Positions 52,293 through 62,735 of a stretch of 64,000 nucleotides of DNA are shown piece after piece. The DNA lies in the NCBI RefSeq assembly GCF_007997385.1, contig NZ_VOSC01000033.1:248775-312774 (forward strand), written 5' to 3'. A model generated the notes under the pieces. It worked only from the letters and a program-made list of their open reading frames with translations. It was not told the DNA's origin and made no database searches. This DNA comes from Seonamhaeicola algicola (GTDB lineage Bacteria; Bacteroidota; Bacteroidia; Flavobacteriales; Flavobacteriaceae). Position 1 is the stretch's first letter. Each line of letters opens with the position of its first letter. Made by a program: the position numbers and the translations under genes.

Positions 52293-53315
52293 ATGAAAAA
52301 AGGTGAACAAGTAACTATACACGACATAGCTAAAGCTTTAGGCATTGATAGTTCTACGGTTTCTAGAGCCTTAAATAATAGTACGCGTGTTTCAAAAACA
52401 ACAAAGCAAAAAATACTTGATAAGGCTACTGAACTTGGGTACCAACGCAACACTTTAGCTTCAAACTTAAGAACCAATAAAACCAATACCATTGGTGTTA
52501 TAGTACCAAGAATTTCACGTAATTTCTTTTCTAGTGTTATTTCAGGTATTGAAGAAACGGCACAAAAAGCCGGTTATAATGTTATTATTTGCCAATCTTT
52601 TGAAGATTTTGAAAAAGAACAAAAACTGATGGAAACTTTATTATCAAATAGAGTTGATGGTGTTTTAATTTCAATATCAATGCAAACCGAAACGTTTGAT
52701 CATTTAATGCCCTACTTAAACCATGGTGGCCCTATTGTTTTTTATGATAGACCTTGCTATATTGAAAATTGCTCTAGTATTAGTGTTGATGATTACAAAG
52801 CCAGCTTTATGGCTACCGAACATTTAATAGAAAATGGCTGTAAAAATATTGTTCATTTTTCGGGGCCACAAATAAATCCGCTATATAAAAACCGAAAACG
52901 TGGCTATGTTGATGCCTTAAAAAAGCATGGTTTAAATTTTAATGAAAATTATTGTTTAGAGTCTAAATTATCAGAGAATGATGGTATTGTATTTGCTAAA
53001 GAAATAATAAAAATGGGGCATATTGATGGTATTTATTCATCAAATGACACTGCTGCTATTGCTGCAATTCAGTATTTAAAAAGCAAAGGTGTTAATATAC
53101 CCAAAGATATAGCTGTAGTGGGTTTTAATAACGACCCTATATCATCGGTTATTGAGCCTTCACTTACAACTATTAATCAGCCTGATTTTGAAATGGGAAA
53201 AACAGCTGCATCTTTATTAATACAACAAATACAAGATACATCATTTAAAAAAACATCAAAGGTTTTAGATGTTGAATTAATTGTTAGGCAATCTTCTCAA
53301 CATAAAAAAGTTTAA
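52293..53315 (+). CDS. LacI-family regulator of the kduI block
   Basis: A 340-residue repressor-type protein. The HTH VTIHDIAKALGIDSSTVSRA, LNNSTRVSK is at residues 7-35, the hinge region GYQRNTLASNLRTNKTNTIG follows, and the ligand domain resembles ribose-binding proteins. Start ATG at 52293. It is divergent from kduI-DUF4861 across a perfect palindrome and convergent with the GH95 gene, ending three bases before that gene's stop. Its inducer is probably a uronate intermediate such as KDG or a deoxy-keto-uronate; that is inference from the target operon. Confidence 0.88.
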   Translation: MKKGEQVTIHDIAKALGIDSSTVSRALNNSTRVSKTTKQKILDKATELGYQRNTLASNLRTNKTNTIGVIVPRISRNFFSSVISGIEETAQKAGYNVIICQSFEDFEKEQKLMETLLSNRVDGVLISISMQTETFDHLMPYLNHGGPIVFYDRPCYIENCSSISVDDYKASFMATEHLIENGCKNIVHFSGPQINPLYKNRKRGYVDALKKHGLNFNENYCLESKLSENDGIVFAKEIIKMGHIDGIYSSNDTAAIAAIQYLKSKGVNIPKDIAVVGFNNDPISSVIEPSLTTINQPDFEMGKTAASLLIQQIQDTSFKKTSKVLDVELIVRQSSQHKKV

Positions 53316-53317
53316 AA

Positions 53318-55789
53318 CTACCATGTTATTTTTATGGTTTTGGTTTCACCTGCACTAAAATTAAGTGTAAAATTATTATCTTCTACTTTATGTATTTTAG
53401 TGTTAACTTTAACTTGGGTTATTTTTTTTTGTAATTGAAATGTAATTGTTTGCTGTTTACCACTAGCAACTTTGGCCAGTAATGTTTTTTGTGGCATATT
53501 CCACTCTAAATATTTAATTTTAGCTTGTGTTCTGCATAAAATACCTGATATATTCCCTTTTTGAAATTTATTTGATAATGCTGGTAAAAACTCAATAACA
53601 CCAGGTTTTGAAAACACTAACATTTCTAAAACAACTGCAGGAATAGCATGAAGTGCATCTGTATTATAAATAATTCCTGGATTGTGCGATGTTACCAAAC
53701 TATTATAGAGGTAATTATTTTTCATTAAAAATAGCAAATTACCATATACCAAATTAGCCTTTTTTAATCGGGTTGCAATTAATGCGGTATGTGCTAAACC
53801 ATGTGCACTACCATTACCTTTCCCTCTCTTTTCAATGGCTATATTAGATGCGTTAAAAAGTGTTTTATTTTCAGGAGAAATTTCTAGACCAGGCCAAACA
53901 GGATATAAATGTGAAATGTGCCTATGGTTATAATTATCTGCCAAATCTGCTCTTGCCCATTCTTTTAGTGCCCCATCGTTATTTATTAAATACGGTGGTA
54001 GTTTATTTAGAATAGCTTTCCAAAGGTTTACTTTTTCATCATTTAACTGCAGTTCATTGTTAATAGTAATTAAATTTGAAAGCAGTTCTTTTATAACTGC
54101 AATATCCATGGTTGCATTTGCCACAGCACCAATTTTTTCACCATTAGGCAAAATTGCCTTGTTTTCTGGTGAGTATGATGGCCCAATTAAATAATTGCCA
54201 TTAGCATCATAAGTATCTAAAAAATCTTCATAAAACAAAGCTGTTTTTTTCATCATAGGATACAATCTTTCCTTCATAAAGCGTGTATCACCTGTACATT
54301 GGTAATATTCAAAACAAGGTAATAACAACCACTCAACTCCTGCTGTCCAGTAATTCCCTGGCCACTCACCAAAGTGTGTATGCAAATTACGTCTTCCAGA
54401 TGTTCTGGTTCCAGAGACATAACCACGGCAACCAAAAAGATTTTTAGCGTTTATTTCCCAATCTGGTGCAATGCGCTCTAATAAAGACATGTAGCTATAA
54501 ATAGCTTCTTTCTGGTTGGCTAAATTAGCAGCTGCAATTTGTAAATTTATATTAGCATCAAGTGTAAAATCTCCAGACCACCTAGGCCTCCAAGTACCAT
54601 TCCATATACCCATTAAATTTGGTGGGTTTTTGCCGCTACTGGAAATTAAACCGTAAATACCCATATTAAAAACTTTTTCTAAAAGATAAGGGTTAATGTC
54701 TGTTTCAGATTTTTGATTGTTTATTAATGCTTCGTTTGAACCATCATGAAACCCTGTTTTATCTAAATGTAATGTTATACGGTTAAACATTTCACCATGA
54801 ATTTTGGCGTGTGATTTTAAAAGATTATCATAAGAAGACAAATTATTTATTTCTGCTTTTGCCTTTGAAATAACAGATTTTGAATAAGGCTCAACGGGTA
54901 TTACTTTTGCAATAATTTCAATAGTATTGGCATTTTTAACCGAAATTTTTTTACCATTAGATGATAGCTTACCGCCTTCATTTTTAACACACATAATAAC
55001 TTCATACCCTCTATCTACTAGTTGATATTTGCTACGGAAAGTTATCCAATTTTCATTTAAACTTGTTTCTGGAAACTCTACTAAGGGATTATTAAGTTGC
55101 TGCCATTTATCTGGAAATAACATTTTTACATTTTCCTCAATACCAGACTCTTTTGCTTTTTCAGATTGATTTGTATCAATTTGATGTGCTAGTGTAAAAG
55201 ATGCATTAATAGCTTGTGATTTACTACTTTTAAGTTTGGTTGCTATTACATTGTTTGGCCTAGACACAAACGATGTTCTTGTATATTTTATATTGTTTGC
55301 AAGCCATTGTATGGTTATTTCACCATTTTCATAATTTAATAGTCTTTTATATTTTGAAACTTCACCAACAAAATCTTGGTTTATGTTTAACACACATGCC
55401 GGATGGTATGGATCTGTCCATAAAATATCTTGATATCCTCGTTTTTTAGCCAGTTGTAGTATTTCGTTTTTAGCTTCTTTGTATTTAGTATCTTTAATTA
55501 ATTTTTTAATTTTTGGCATAATATCGCCAACCACCGGTGGCTCTATTGCCTCAGTACCAATATATTCGTAAAGCATTTCATGGTTAAAAATAATTTTTTC
55601 TTTATGTGTATTTCCATACACCATTATACCCATTTCACCATTACCACTTATAAGCGCATCTTGCCACCTAGTTGCCTCAGTATCTGAAAAATTTGTACTG
55701 GCTGTATGATTATTTTCAACTTGTTTATGGCAAGAAATAACAACAAATATTATGGCGCTTAAACAGTAATTTTTTATAGATATTTTCAT
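53318..55789 (-). CDS. GH95-family glycosidase lipoprotein (alpha-L-fucosidase or alpha-L-galactosidase)
   Basis: Exported 823-residue glycosidase, lipoprotein-anchored (IIFVVISC lipobox). The GH95 frame is clear. The N-terminal beta domain starts at ATRWQDALISGNGEMGIMVY, followed by GIWNGTWRPRWSGDFTLDAN with the N-I-N pair. The catalytic-acid region is GPSYSPENK, and NHRHISHLYPVWPG lies near the C-terminal end of the (alpha/alpha) barrel. After N-I-N the usual aromatic NYWP-type stretch is replaced by LQIAAANLAN, so this is a divergent branch. GH95 members release alpha-L-fucose or alpha-L-galactose; the adjoining L-galactonate-type genes favour L-galactose. No LacI operator is visible in front of it. 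Confidence 0.85.
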   Translation of the reverse strand: MKISIKNYCLSAIIFVVISCHKQVENNHTASTNFSDTEATRWQDALISGNGEMGIMVYGNTHKEKIIFNHEMLYEYIGTEAIEPPVVGDIMPKIKKLIKDTKYKEAKNEILQLAKKRGYQDILWTDPYHPACVLNINQDFVGEVSKYKRLLNYENGEITIQWLANNIKYTRTSFVSRPNNVIATKLKSSKSQAINASFTLAHQIDTNQSEKAKESGIEENVKMLFPDKWQQLNNPLVEFPETSLNENWITFRSKYQLVDRGYEVIMCVKNEGGKLSSNGKKISVKNANTIEIIAKVIPVEPYSKSVISKAKAEINNLSSYDNLLKSHAKIHGEMFNRITLHLDKTGFHDGSNEALINNQKSETDINPYLLEKVFNMGIYGLISSSGKNPPNLMGIWNGTWRPRWSGDFTLDANINLQIAAANLANQKEAIYSYMSLLERIAPDWEINAKNLFGCRGYVSGTRTSGRRNLHTHFGEWPGNYWTAGVEWLLLPCFEYYQCTGDTRFMKERLYPMMKKTALFYEDFLDTYDANGNYLIGPSYSPENKAILPNGEKIGAVANATMDIAVIKELLSNLITINNELQLNDEKVNLWKAILNKLPPYLINNDGALKEWARADLADNYNHRHISHLYPVWPGLEISPENKTLFNASNIAIEKRGKGNGSAHGLAHTALIATRLKKANLVYGNLLFLMKNNYLYNSLVTSHNPGIIYNTDALHAIPAVVLEMLVFSKPGVIEFLPALSNKFQKGNISGILCRTQAKIKYLEWNMPQKTLLAKVASGKQQTITFQLQKKITQVKVNTKIHKVEDNNFTLNFSAGETKTIKITW

Positions 55790-55847
55790 TAGGAATTGTT
55801 TATTAAGTAGTTTTTTACTGTACTTTAAACTTTTTAAATTTACATAA

Positions 55848-57524
55848 TTATTGTAATACTTGTTGTTTCCAAATTTCCCAGTTGTTTAAGGCATCATCTA
55901 ACCAAGTGGGTCTTTCACCAAGTCTATATGTTAATTGTGCTTCAAACAGCGATTCTGGATACACTTTTTTACCTAAACTCTCTTTATAACCAATACTAGA
56001 TGCTACAAACGTAGTTTTAGAGCCATGAAACCCAACTACTACTGGTTGTGCTATAGCAAAACCCCAATACAAGCTTTTTGGTGCTTCGCTTTTTGGTTTC
56101 AAAGACCAATAATTATAATTTTTAACGGCAGGCCCTGTTTGTTTAAAATTCCATAATGTAAAACCTTTTAAGTGGTGTGGCTCCACTTTATAATTACCAC
56201 CGTTACCAGACATGTTGTATGCCTCATAACAATCGTATAACGTAGCTCTGGTGTACCCCGAATGCAAATCAAAACCTCTACCCTGTGGTGCCGATATTCT
56301 CCATGCTACATTACCGGCCGCCATATGCGAGGCATCAATTCCGTGCCATTGCCCAAGGTTTGTTTTATCTAACCATAAGCCTGTAAAATTACGGGTACCA
56401 AACGTCATTTCTACCGAACCATGTCCTTGGTTACCATCTATTATATTCATAATAACTGAGCATGATATACTGCCAGTTATTCTTACAGCACTATTTACAT
56501 TTGTAAATACACACCGGCGTACCCAACCATTAGCTATATGCGCCATATTTACACCTTTCCAGCCACTATCATGAATTTTGTTTTTATGATGAACAAATGG
56601 TTCTTGAAAATTTCCAATAACATGAATGTCTTCAAAACCACATTCTGATATTACTTGATGCGGTGCTACATACCAGTTATAATCAGGCTTTACATCAGTT
56701 AACAAAGGGTGTTCAAAAACAATGGTATTCCCCTTAATTCTTTTTATTTTATGAATTTCATTGGCGGTAATACCTTTATTATTTAATCGTTCCCATTGTG
56801 GGCGTGTTGGTACGTTTCCTAAAAAATCTGTAATACTTTCTGTGTTATATGGCATAACCAAAATAATATAAGGCTGATTTTTAAATTTACTGGCATCATC
56901 TACCTCAATCTCATAACTTCCTTCAGCAGCAAACTTAACAACCTTACTTTTTATTTTATAGGGTCTAGAAGATGTGGTTGTTGAGCAAAATGCATCATAA
57001 TCTAAGCCCTTGGGCCTAAATGTAAACATATGAGGCCCTATCCATTTAAAAATTGTTTTATCATGGCGCATATAATCTTGCATGAAAATTTCTGTTCCGC
57101 CTGCCCAAGCGCCTTCGCCTTTAATCACAATATTAGAATGATTAATTTCAAATCCTTTAAAATTAACCCCTTTACTAACTATATAACGCCCTTTAGGAAT
57201 AAATACAACACCTCCTTTAGCATTTTCGGCGGCACGTATTGCTGCGTGAATTGCATCATCATCAGCAATGGTATCATTGGCTTTGGCTCCGTAATGAGTT
57301 ATATCAAAATATTTGTAACTTAATTTAGAAACTTCGGGTATGCCTTCATTACCAAAAGCATAACCAGCATGAGAATAATCTATTAAAACAGATTTCTTTC
57401 CTTTTTTTACATCTTTCTTATAAGCCTTCCAAACCTTAGCCTCTTTTTGTGCTACTGCTTGGTTTATCACACTAAAAGATATTAACAGAATAGTTATTAA
57501 GTTTATGGGGTATATAAATTTCAT
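55848..57524 (-). CDS. Secreted right-handed beta-helix protein (DUF4955 / pectate-lyase-3-like)
   Basis: Probable polysaccharide-active enzyme. After a signal peptide (MKFIYPINLITILLISFSVI, cut after AVAQ) comes FDITHYGAKANDTIADDDAI followed by GGVVFIPKGRYIVSKG, the pectate-lyase-3 / GH28-like N-terminal cap. Repeated beta-helix strands and a DUF4955-like C-terminal part (GGNYKVEPHHLKGFTLWNF) follow. The frame opens at 57557, but ATG at 57524 gives the clean signal peptide. Whether it is a lyase or hydrolase is not clear; KduI nearby suggests that some lyase in the system makes unsaturated uronates. It lies 58 bases upstream of the GH95 gene on the same strand. Confidence 0.75.
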   Translation of the reverse strand: MKFIYPINLITILLISFSVINQAVAQKEAKVWKAYKKDVKKGKKSVLIDYSHAGYAFGNEGIPEVSKLSYKYFDITHYGAKANDTIADDDAIHAAIRAAENAKGGVVFIPKGRYIVSKGVNFKGFEINHSNIVIKGEGAWAGGTEIFMQDYMRHDKTIFKWIGPHMFTFRPKGLDYDAFCSTTTSSRPYKIKSKVVKFAAEGSYEIEVDDASKFKNQPYIILVMPYNTESITDFLGNVPTRPQWERLNNKGITANEIHKIKRIKGNTIVFEHPLLTDVKPDYNWYVAPHQVISECGFEDIHVIGNFQEPFVHHKNKIHDSGWKGVNMAHIANGWVRRCVFTNVNSAVRITGSISCSVIMNIIDGNQGHGSVEMTFGTRNFTGLWLDKTNLGQWHGIDASHMAAGNVAWRISAPQGRGFDLHSGYTRATLYDCYEAYNMSGNGGNYKVEPHHLKGFTLWNFKQTGPAVKNYNYWSLKPKSEAPKSLYWGFAIAQPVVVGFHGSKTTFVASSIGYKESLGKKVYPESLFEAQLTYRLGERPTWLDDALNNWEIWKQQVLQ

Positions 57525-57698
57525 AATGCTTATTGGCTTTAAAGTTTGGTTATGCAATATCTATTTTTTTTAGGGTTTTAACAGGGTATTTATTGTGCTT
57601 TTTGGGGTATGTATTATGTATTTTAAAAGAAAATAATAGTTGCGTTATTAGTGCTTAACTTAACAAAACTAAATAAACTTAACCAACACGTTTTCAGT

Positions 57699-57708
57699 AT
57701 TCGCGAAT
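57699..57708. promoter_or_regulatory. Short palindrome in the susC upstream region
   Basis: ATTCGCGAAT is a perfect 10-bp palindrome about 90 bases before the SusC start, in the 273-base gap between the divergent DUF4955 and susC genes. It is the most GC-dense spot in an AT-rich stretch and could be part of a regulator site, for example of the hybrid sensor. No perfect TAnnTTTG box was found here. Confidence 0.3.
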
Positions 57709-57797
57709 GATTTACCCCCTTTATTAAAATTCATATTACCTCGGTTTTAGTTAATTATTAATGTTCTTTGAAACACCAACAATTAACTAATTATTTT

Positions 57798-60700
57798 ATG
57801 AAACAAACTAAACTCAAAACATCAGTAAGCAATTATGTTTTGCTGTGCTTTTTTGCACTTTTAACAAGCATGACTGCTATTGCTCAAAAATCTATTAAGG
57901 GAACAATCTCTGATAGCAGTGGCCCTTTACCTGGAGCTAATATTATTGTAAAAAATACTAGTAATGGTACTCAAACAGATTTTGATGGTAACTTCACCCT
58001 AAACAACGTTAATAATAGTGACATATTAGTAATTAGCTTTTTAGGTTATAAAACCAAGGAAGTTACCGTTGGAAACCAAACTACTTTAAATATAGCTTTA
58101 GAGGAAGACAACCAATCTTTAGACGAAGTGGTAGTTGTAGGTTACGGCACCCAAAGAAAAGCAGATTTAACAGGCTCAGTTTCTACAATTAAAGGTAACT
58201 CATTTACAAAAGCAGCTACACCTAACTTAAATGCAAGTTTAGCGGGTAAAATTACTGGTGTAACAGCCATGTCTAGATCTGGTAGCCCAGGTTCTGAAGA
58301 TATTGATTTCTTCATTAGAGGTAAAAGTACTTTTAATGACGGTAACAACTCACCTTTAATTTTAGTTGATGGGGTTGAACGTGGTATGAGCCGCATTAAC
58401 CCAAATGATATTGAAAGTGTAACTGTTTTAAAAGATGCTGCATCGGCTGCAATTTACGGAGTAAAAGGTGCAAATGGTGTAATTTTAATTACCACTAAAC
58501 GTGCTAAAGAAGGTGTTGCTCAAATTAGCTACTCTGGTAGTTTTGGTGTACAAGACCCGCTTTTTTTACCTAAAAGAATGAACTCTTATGAGTATGCTAC
58601 ACATTTAAATGAAGCTCTTTTTAATCTTGCTGAACGTTCTGGAGGCGAATATGTTCCTGAATTTACAGATGAACAATTAGCAGCTTTTAAGGACGGTACA
58701 GGCACTAGTACAGATTGGTGGAGAGAAGCTATGAATGATACTGCACCTATTCAAACACACAATCTTACTATTTCTAACGGTAATAAAAGCATACGCTATT
58801 TAACATCTTTAGAATATTTAAAACAAGATGGTTTATATGATATTTCGTCATACAAACGCTATAATTTTAGAGCAAATATTGATAGTGACCTTTCTAAAAA
58901 CTTAAGCATGTCTTTAAATCTTGCCGGACGTGTTGACGACAGGAACGAATCGGCCGATGAAAACTTCGGGTTAATTAACCAAAGTTACCCAACTTTTGAA
59001 CCTTATATTGATATAAATGGCCAACGTGAATTACATTGGAACGGGTTAAATGCCTCACCAATAGGAACTTTAAACAATTCAGGATATAACAGAAACAAAA
59101 ATTCTAGTTTTCAAAGCACCCTAAGCTTTACATATAAAGTTCCTTTTATTGAAGGTTTAACTGCTAAATATGCATACTCTTTTGATAGAGATGTACTAAA
59201 ACGCAAACAATTTAAAACACCGTATACATTTTACACAGGAAGTGACCCTATTGCTGATAAAAAACAATCCATTCCTTCAACAGAACTTACCCAACGCATG
59301 ACGGAAAGAACACGTAAAACAGGGCAATTTACCTTAAACTATCAAAAAACATTAGGAGATCATTCATTTGGCGGTTTATTTGTTTTTGAACATTCAGATT
59401 ATTTTAATGAATGGATTGAGGTGTTTAGAGATGGCTTCCTTTCAGAATCTATAGACCAAATATTTGCTGGCTCAACAAACCGTATTGGAAATGATGGTTC
59501 AGCCAATGAAAACGCTCGTTTAGGGTACGCTATTCGTGGTAATTACAACTACAAAGACAAATACTTATTTCAATTAAACACACGTTATGACAAGTCTTTT
59601 AACTTTCCAAAAGATAATGCCGGTGGATGGTTTCCTGCTTTATCTGCTGCTTGGAGAATTTCAAACGAGGCTTTTCTGGAAAATACAGACTGGTTATCTA
59701 ATTTAAAACTACGTTTTGGTTGGGGTATTTATGGTAATGACCGTATTACGCCATATCAATACTTATCGCTGTTTGAATTTAGTGAAAACCGCAACAACCC
59801 ATCAGGTACCGTAACTGCCGATGGCTATCAACAAGCTATTTCACCCGATGTTATTCCAAACCCTTTTGTTACATGGGAAAGAGCAAAAATTTACAATATT
59901 GGGTTAGATTATGGTTTGCTTAACAACAAAATAACTGGTGATTTAGAAATATTTAAAAAACGAACAGAAGATTTACTTATTGCCAGAAGAGATATTCCAA
60001 GAGAAGTTGGGGCTAGTCTTGCACCTTCAAACCTAGGTATTGTTGAAAATAGAGGTATTGAAGCATCAATACGCTACAAAAATAACTTTGGCGATTTAAA
60101 CATGAGCCTACAAGGAACCTTTACTTATGCAACAAGTGAAATTATTGAAATGTCTGAAGCTGCAAACATTCCTGATGGTTTAAGGCAAACAGGCCGTCCG
60201 TTTGATTCGCGTTACGGCTACGTTTCATTAGGGCTTTTTAAAGATGCTGATGATGTAGCAAACTCACCAGACCAATCATTCTTTGGTGATTATCAATCAG
60301 GTGATATTAAGTACAAAGATATTTCAGGGCCCGATGGCGTGCCCGATGGTAAAATTGATGCCAACGATAGAACTTATATTGGGCGCGGTGGTGTACCTGA
60401 AATTGTTTTTGGGCTAAACACCTATTTTGCCTACAAAGGTTTTGAATTAAGTGCCGATTTTCAGGGAGGAACACGTTTTACGCACAGATGGAAACCCTCG
60501 CCTTTTGTTAATGATAGTAATGGGCCTGCAGCTTTTACTGATGCTTGGACAACAGAAAACACCAACGCATGGTTACCAAGACTGTACCAAGGAAACTCAA
60601 GTAATAATGATGCCAATTCTGATTATTGGTTAACTGATGGATGGTTTGTAAAATTACGAAATGCTGAGTTAGCCTATAACGTACCCAACCTACCCGTTTT

Positions 60701-60866
60701 AAAAAACTTAGGTATTGATGCCTTACGTTTAGCTGTAACAGGTAATAACCTTTTATCTGTATCTAATATAGATTTTTGGGATCCTGAAGCATCAGACCTC
60801 GGCACACACCCTTGGTACTATATGCAAATGAGAACCGTAAGTTTTGCTATAAACGTAACTTTTTAA
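57798..60866 (+). CDS. SusC/RagA-family TonB-dependent outer-membrane transporter
   Basis: Imports oligosaccharides captured by its SusD partner. The 1022-residue protein has a signal peptide (LLCFFALLTSMTAIAQ), a CarboxypepD_reg-like domain (IKGTISDSSGPLPGANIIVK, about 32-105), the link DEVVVVGYGTQRKADLTGSV and the plug (VEYKGANGVILITTK-like; here YGVKGANGVILITTKRA). The large barrel ends in MRTVSFAINVTF. The frame opens at TTG 57768; ATG at 57798 is chosen for its normal signal peptide. SusD follows 16 bases after the stop. Substrate: see the GH95, DUF4955 and catabolic genes. Confidence 0.94.
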   Translation: MKQTKLKTSVSNYVLLCFFALLTSMTAIAQKSIKGTISDSSGPLPGANIIVKNTSNGTQTDFDGNFTLNNVNNSDILVISFLGYKTKEVTVGNQTTLNIALEEDNQSLDEVVVVGYGTQRKADLTGSVSTIKGNSFTKAATPNLNASLAGKITGVTAMSRSGSPGSEDIDFFIRGKSTFNDGNNSPLILVDGVERGMSRINPNDIESVTVLKDAASAAIYGVKGANGVILITTKRAKEGVAQISYSGSFGVQDPLFLPKRMNSYEYATHLNEALFNLAERSGGEYVPEFTDEQLAAFKDGTGTSTDWWREAMNDTAPIQTHNLTISNGNKSIRYLTSLEYLKQDGLYDISSYKRYNFRANIDSDLSKNLSMSLNLAGRVDDRNESADENFGLINQSYPTFEPYIDINGQRELHWNGLNASPIGTLNNSGYNRNKNSSFQSTLSFTYKVPFIEGLTAKYAYSFDRDVLKRKQFKTPYTFYTGSDPIADKKQSIPSTELTQRMTERTRKTGQFTLNYQKTLGDHSFGGLFVFEHSDYFNEWIEVFRDGFLSESIDQIFAGSTNRIGNDGSANENARLGYAIRGNYNYKDKYLFQLNTRYDKSFNFPKDNAGGWFPALSAAWRISNEAFLENTDWLSNLKLRFGWGIYGNDRITPYQYLSLFEFSENRNNPSGTVTADGYQQAISPDVIPNPFVTWERAKIYNIGLDYGLLNNKITGDLEIFKKRTEDLLIARRDIPREVGASLAPSNLGIVENRGIEASIRYKNNFGDLNMSLQGTFTYATSEIIEMSEAANIPDGLRQTGRPFDSRYGYVSLGLFKDADDVANSPDQSFFGDYQSGDIKYKDISGPDGVPDGKIDANDRTYIGRGGVPEIVFGLNTYFAYKGFELSADFQGGTRFTHRWKPSPFVNDSNGPAAFTDAWTTENTNAWLPRLYQGNSSNNDANSDYWLTDGWFVKLRNAELAYNVPNLPVLKNLGIDALRLAVTGNNLLSVSNIDFWDPEASDLGTHPWYYMQMRTVSFAINVTF

Positions 60867-60882
60867 ACTAAAAAAATTGAAA

Positions 60883-62673
60883 ATGATGAAACATATAAAA
60901 ATAGTATTCTTTATAGCATTATCAGCATTAACACTAGCTGGTTGTGCCGAAGATTATCTTGAAAAAGAGCCTCTTAATAAAATATCTAGCGCAGCAGTTT
61001 TTGAAAACGAAGGCTACACCGAAGCTCTTTTGTATGATATTTATAGCTACATGCCTAATGGCTTTGGCTGGGAGTCTACAGGGCACAAAGCACGTGGCTA
61101 TGGCAGACGCAGTTTTTTAGATTGCACAACAGATATTATTGCAAATAAAAGTGGTTATGTTGAAGCATGGAGGTATGTAGAAGCAGGACAATCAGCCACA
61201 CAAAGTTGGGAGTTTAGCAATTGGAATGAAAACTACACAGCCATTTTTGAATGTAACACTTTAATTGAAGGTATAAATGGATCTTCACTGTCTAACAGCC
61301 CTAAAATGCAATTAATAAAATCTGAAGCCCGTTTTTTACGTGCATTTTTTTACTTTGATTTAGTGAGAAGATATGGAGGCGTACCTTTAATTACCGAAGT
61401 ACCAGACATATCTAACGTTGAAACCTTATACAGAGCAAGAACAGCCGAATCTGAAATTTATGATTTTATAAATACTGAATTTACTGAGGTAGTCGAAATG
61501 CTTCCGTTAGCAAAAAACATTAACGCAGCAGGCTCAAAATGGGGGCGTGTTTGTAAAGAAGCTGTTTGGGGGTTTCATGGGCGCATGTTGTTACATGCTA
61601 AAAGATATGCAGAGTCTGCTACTATGTCTAAAAAAGTAATTGATGCTGTAAATAGTGGTGAAAGTGACCGTGAAATGGCCGCAGATTACGAAGCATTATT
61701 CATATCTAAAGGTAATAATAAAGAAGTACTTTTTGAAATACTTTTTGATGGTGTAAATAAAGGCGGTACAGTTGACAATTTTTCGCGCCCGCCAAGTAAC
61801 AGAGGCTCTTGGGGCGGACAACACAACCCCACCGAAGACTTAGTTGCGTCATATGAGCTTGCAAACGGTTTACCAGCAACCATTGAAAATGGTCACGATC
61901 CACAAAACCCATATGTAAACAGAGACCCACGATTAAGCCAAACAGTACTACACCACGGCTCTACGTTTTTTGGGCGTACTTATGATTTTGCTTGGGTTTA
62001 TGATAACAGCAATAACACTTGGGGGCCAATAGCTAATACTGATGCGCCTCATGCCCAAGGTTTAGCTACAATTACGGGCTATTACTTACGTAAATTTATG
62101 GATCCGGATGTAGCTGTTGGAGATTTTGGTATGTCATCTCAAAGCTGGATTGTGCTGCGCTTAGGTGAAGTATACCTAAACTACGCCGAAGCACAAAATG
62201 AAGCTGCTGGCCCAGACCAATCTGTATATGATGCAGTAAATGTTGTTAGAAACCGTTCAAACATGCCAGATTTAGAAGTAAATTATCCAGGATTGGACAA
62301 AACAGGAATGTTTGAAAGAATTAAACACGAACGTAAAGTTGAATTAGCTTTTGAAGGACATCGCTTTTGGGATATTCGCCGTTGGAGAATTGGAGATCAA
62401 ATTTGTAATGGTAGTGTACCTATTAATCCTTTAAACCCACAAGAAGGGGGCTACGTTTCTTGTTGTTATCCGCTAAAACAAGCCGATGGCTCTATTATGT
62501 ATTTAACACCAAGCACCAAAGATGATGTGTTAGCTCCTGGTGATGAAATTTTTAGAGAACCATACACAAACTTTAGAAGAGCCTACATATGGAATGACAG
62601 AAATTATTTAATGCCTATTCCTCAAGCTGCAATGGACAGAAACCCTGAGTTAGACCAAAATCCTGGATATTAA
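60883..62673 (+). CDS. SusD/RagB-family glycan-binding lipoprotein
   Basis: Surface lipoprotein that closes over the SusC channel and binds the glycan. The lipobox is LSALTLAGC near residue 22, followed by the usual CAEDYLEKEPLNKISSAAVF. Typical SusD features are EARFLRAFFYFDLVRRYGGV, GEVYLNYAEAQNE and KHERKVELAFEGHRFWDIRR, RW. The chosen start is ATG 60883, with a second ATG directly after it; the frame also opens at TTG 60877. At 596 residues it has the family length. The pair forms the import unit of the carbohydrate locus. Confidence 0.94.
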   Translation: MMKHIKIVFFIALSALTLAGCAEDYLEKEPLNKISSAAVFENEGYTEALLYDIYSYMPNGFGWESTGHKARGYGRRSFLDCTTDIIANKSGYVEAWRYVEAGQSATQSWEFSNWNENYTAIFECNTLIEGINGSSLSNSPKMQLIKSEARFLRAFFYFDLVRRYGGVPLITEVPDISNVETLYRARTAESEIYDFINTEFTEVVEMLPLAKNINAAGSKWGRVCKEAVWGFHGRMLLHAKRYAESATMSKKVIDAVNSGESDREMAADYEALFISKGNNKEVLFEILFDGVNKGGTVDNFSRPPSNRGSWGGQHNPTEDLVASYELANGLPATIENGHDPQNPYVNRDPRLSQTVLHHGSTFFGRTYDFAWVYDNSNNTWGPIANTDAPHAQGLATITGYYLRKFMDPDVAVGDFGMSSQSWIVLRLGEVYLNYAEAQNEAAGPDQSVYDAVNVVRNRSNMPDLEVNYPGLDKTGMFERIKHERKVELAFEGHRFWDIRRWRIGDQICNGSVPINPLNPQEGGYVSCCYPLKQADGSIMYLTPSTKDDVLAPGDEIFREPYTNFRRAYIWNDRNYLMPIPQAAMDRNPELDQNPGY

Positions 62674-62735
62674 TACACTTAAAAACATGAAAACACTTTT
62701 TTTTAAGCAATTGTAAGTTAGTTTTAGTTAATGTA

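Noticed and set aside
55836-55856. TTACA/TGTAA symmetric stretch at the end of the DUF4955 gene
   Set aside because: Arms of five bases in AT-rich DNA overlapping a stop codon; likely chance.
53318-57524. GH95 and DUF4955 genes as members of either LacI regulon
   Set aside because: No copy of either palindrome core was found upstream of them.
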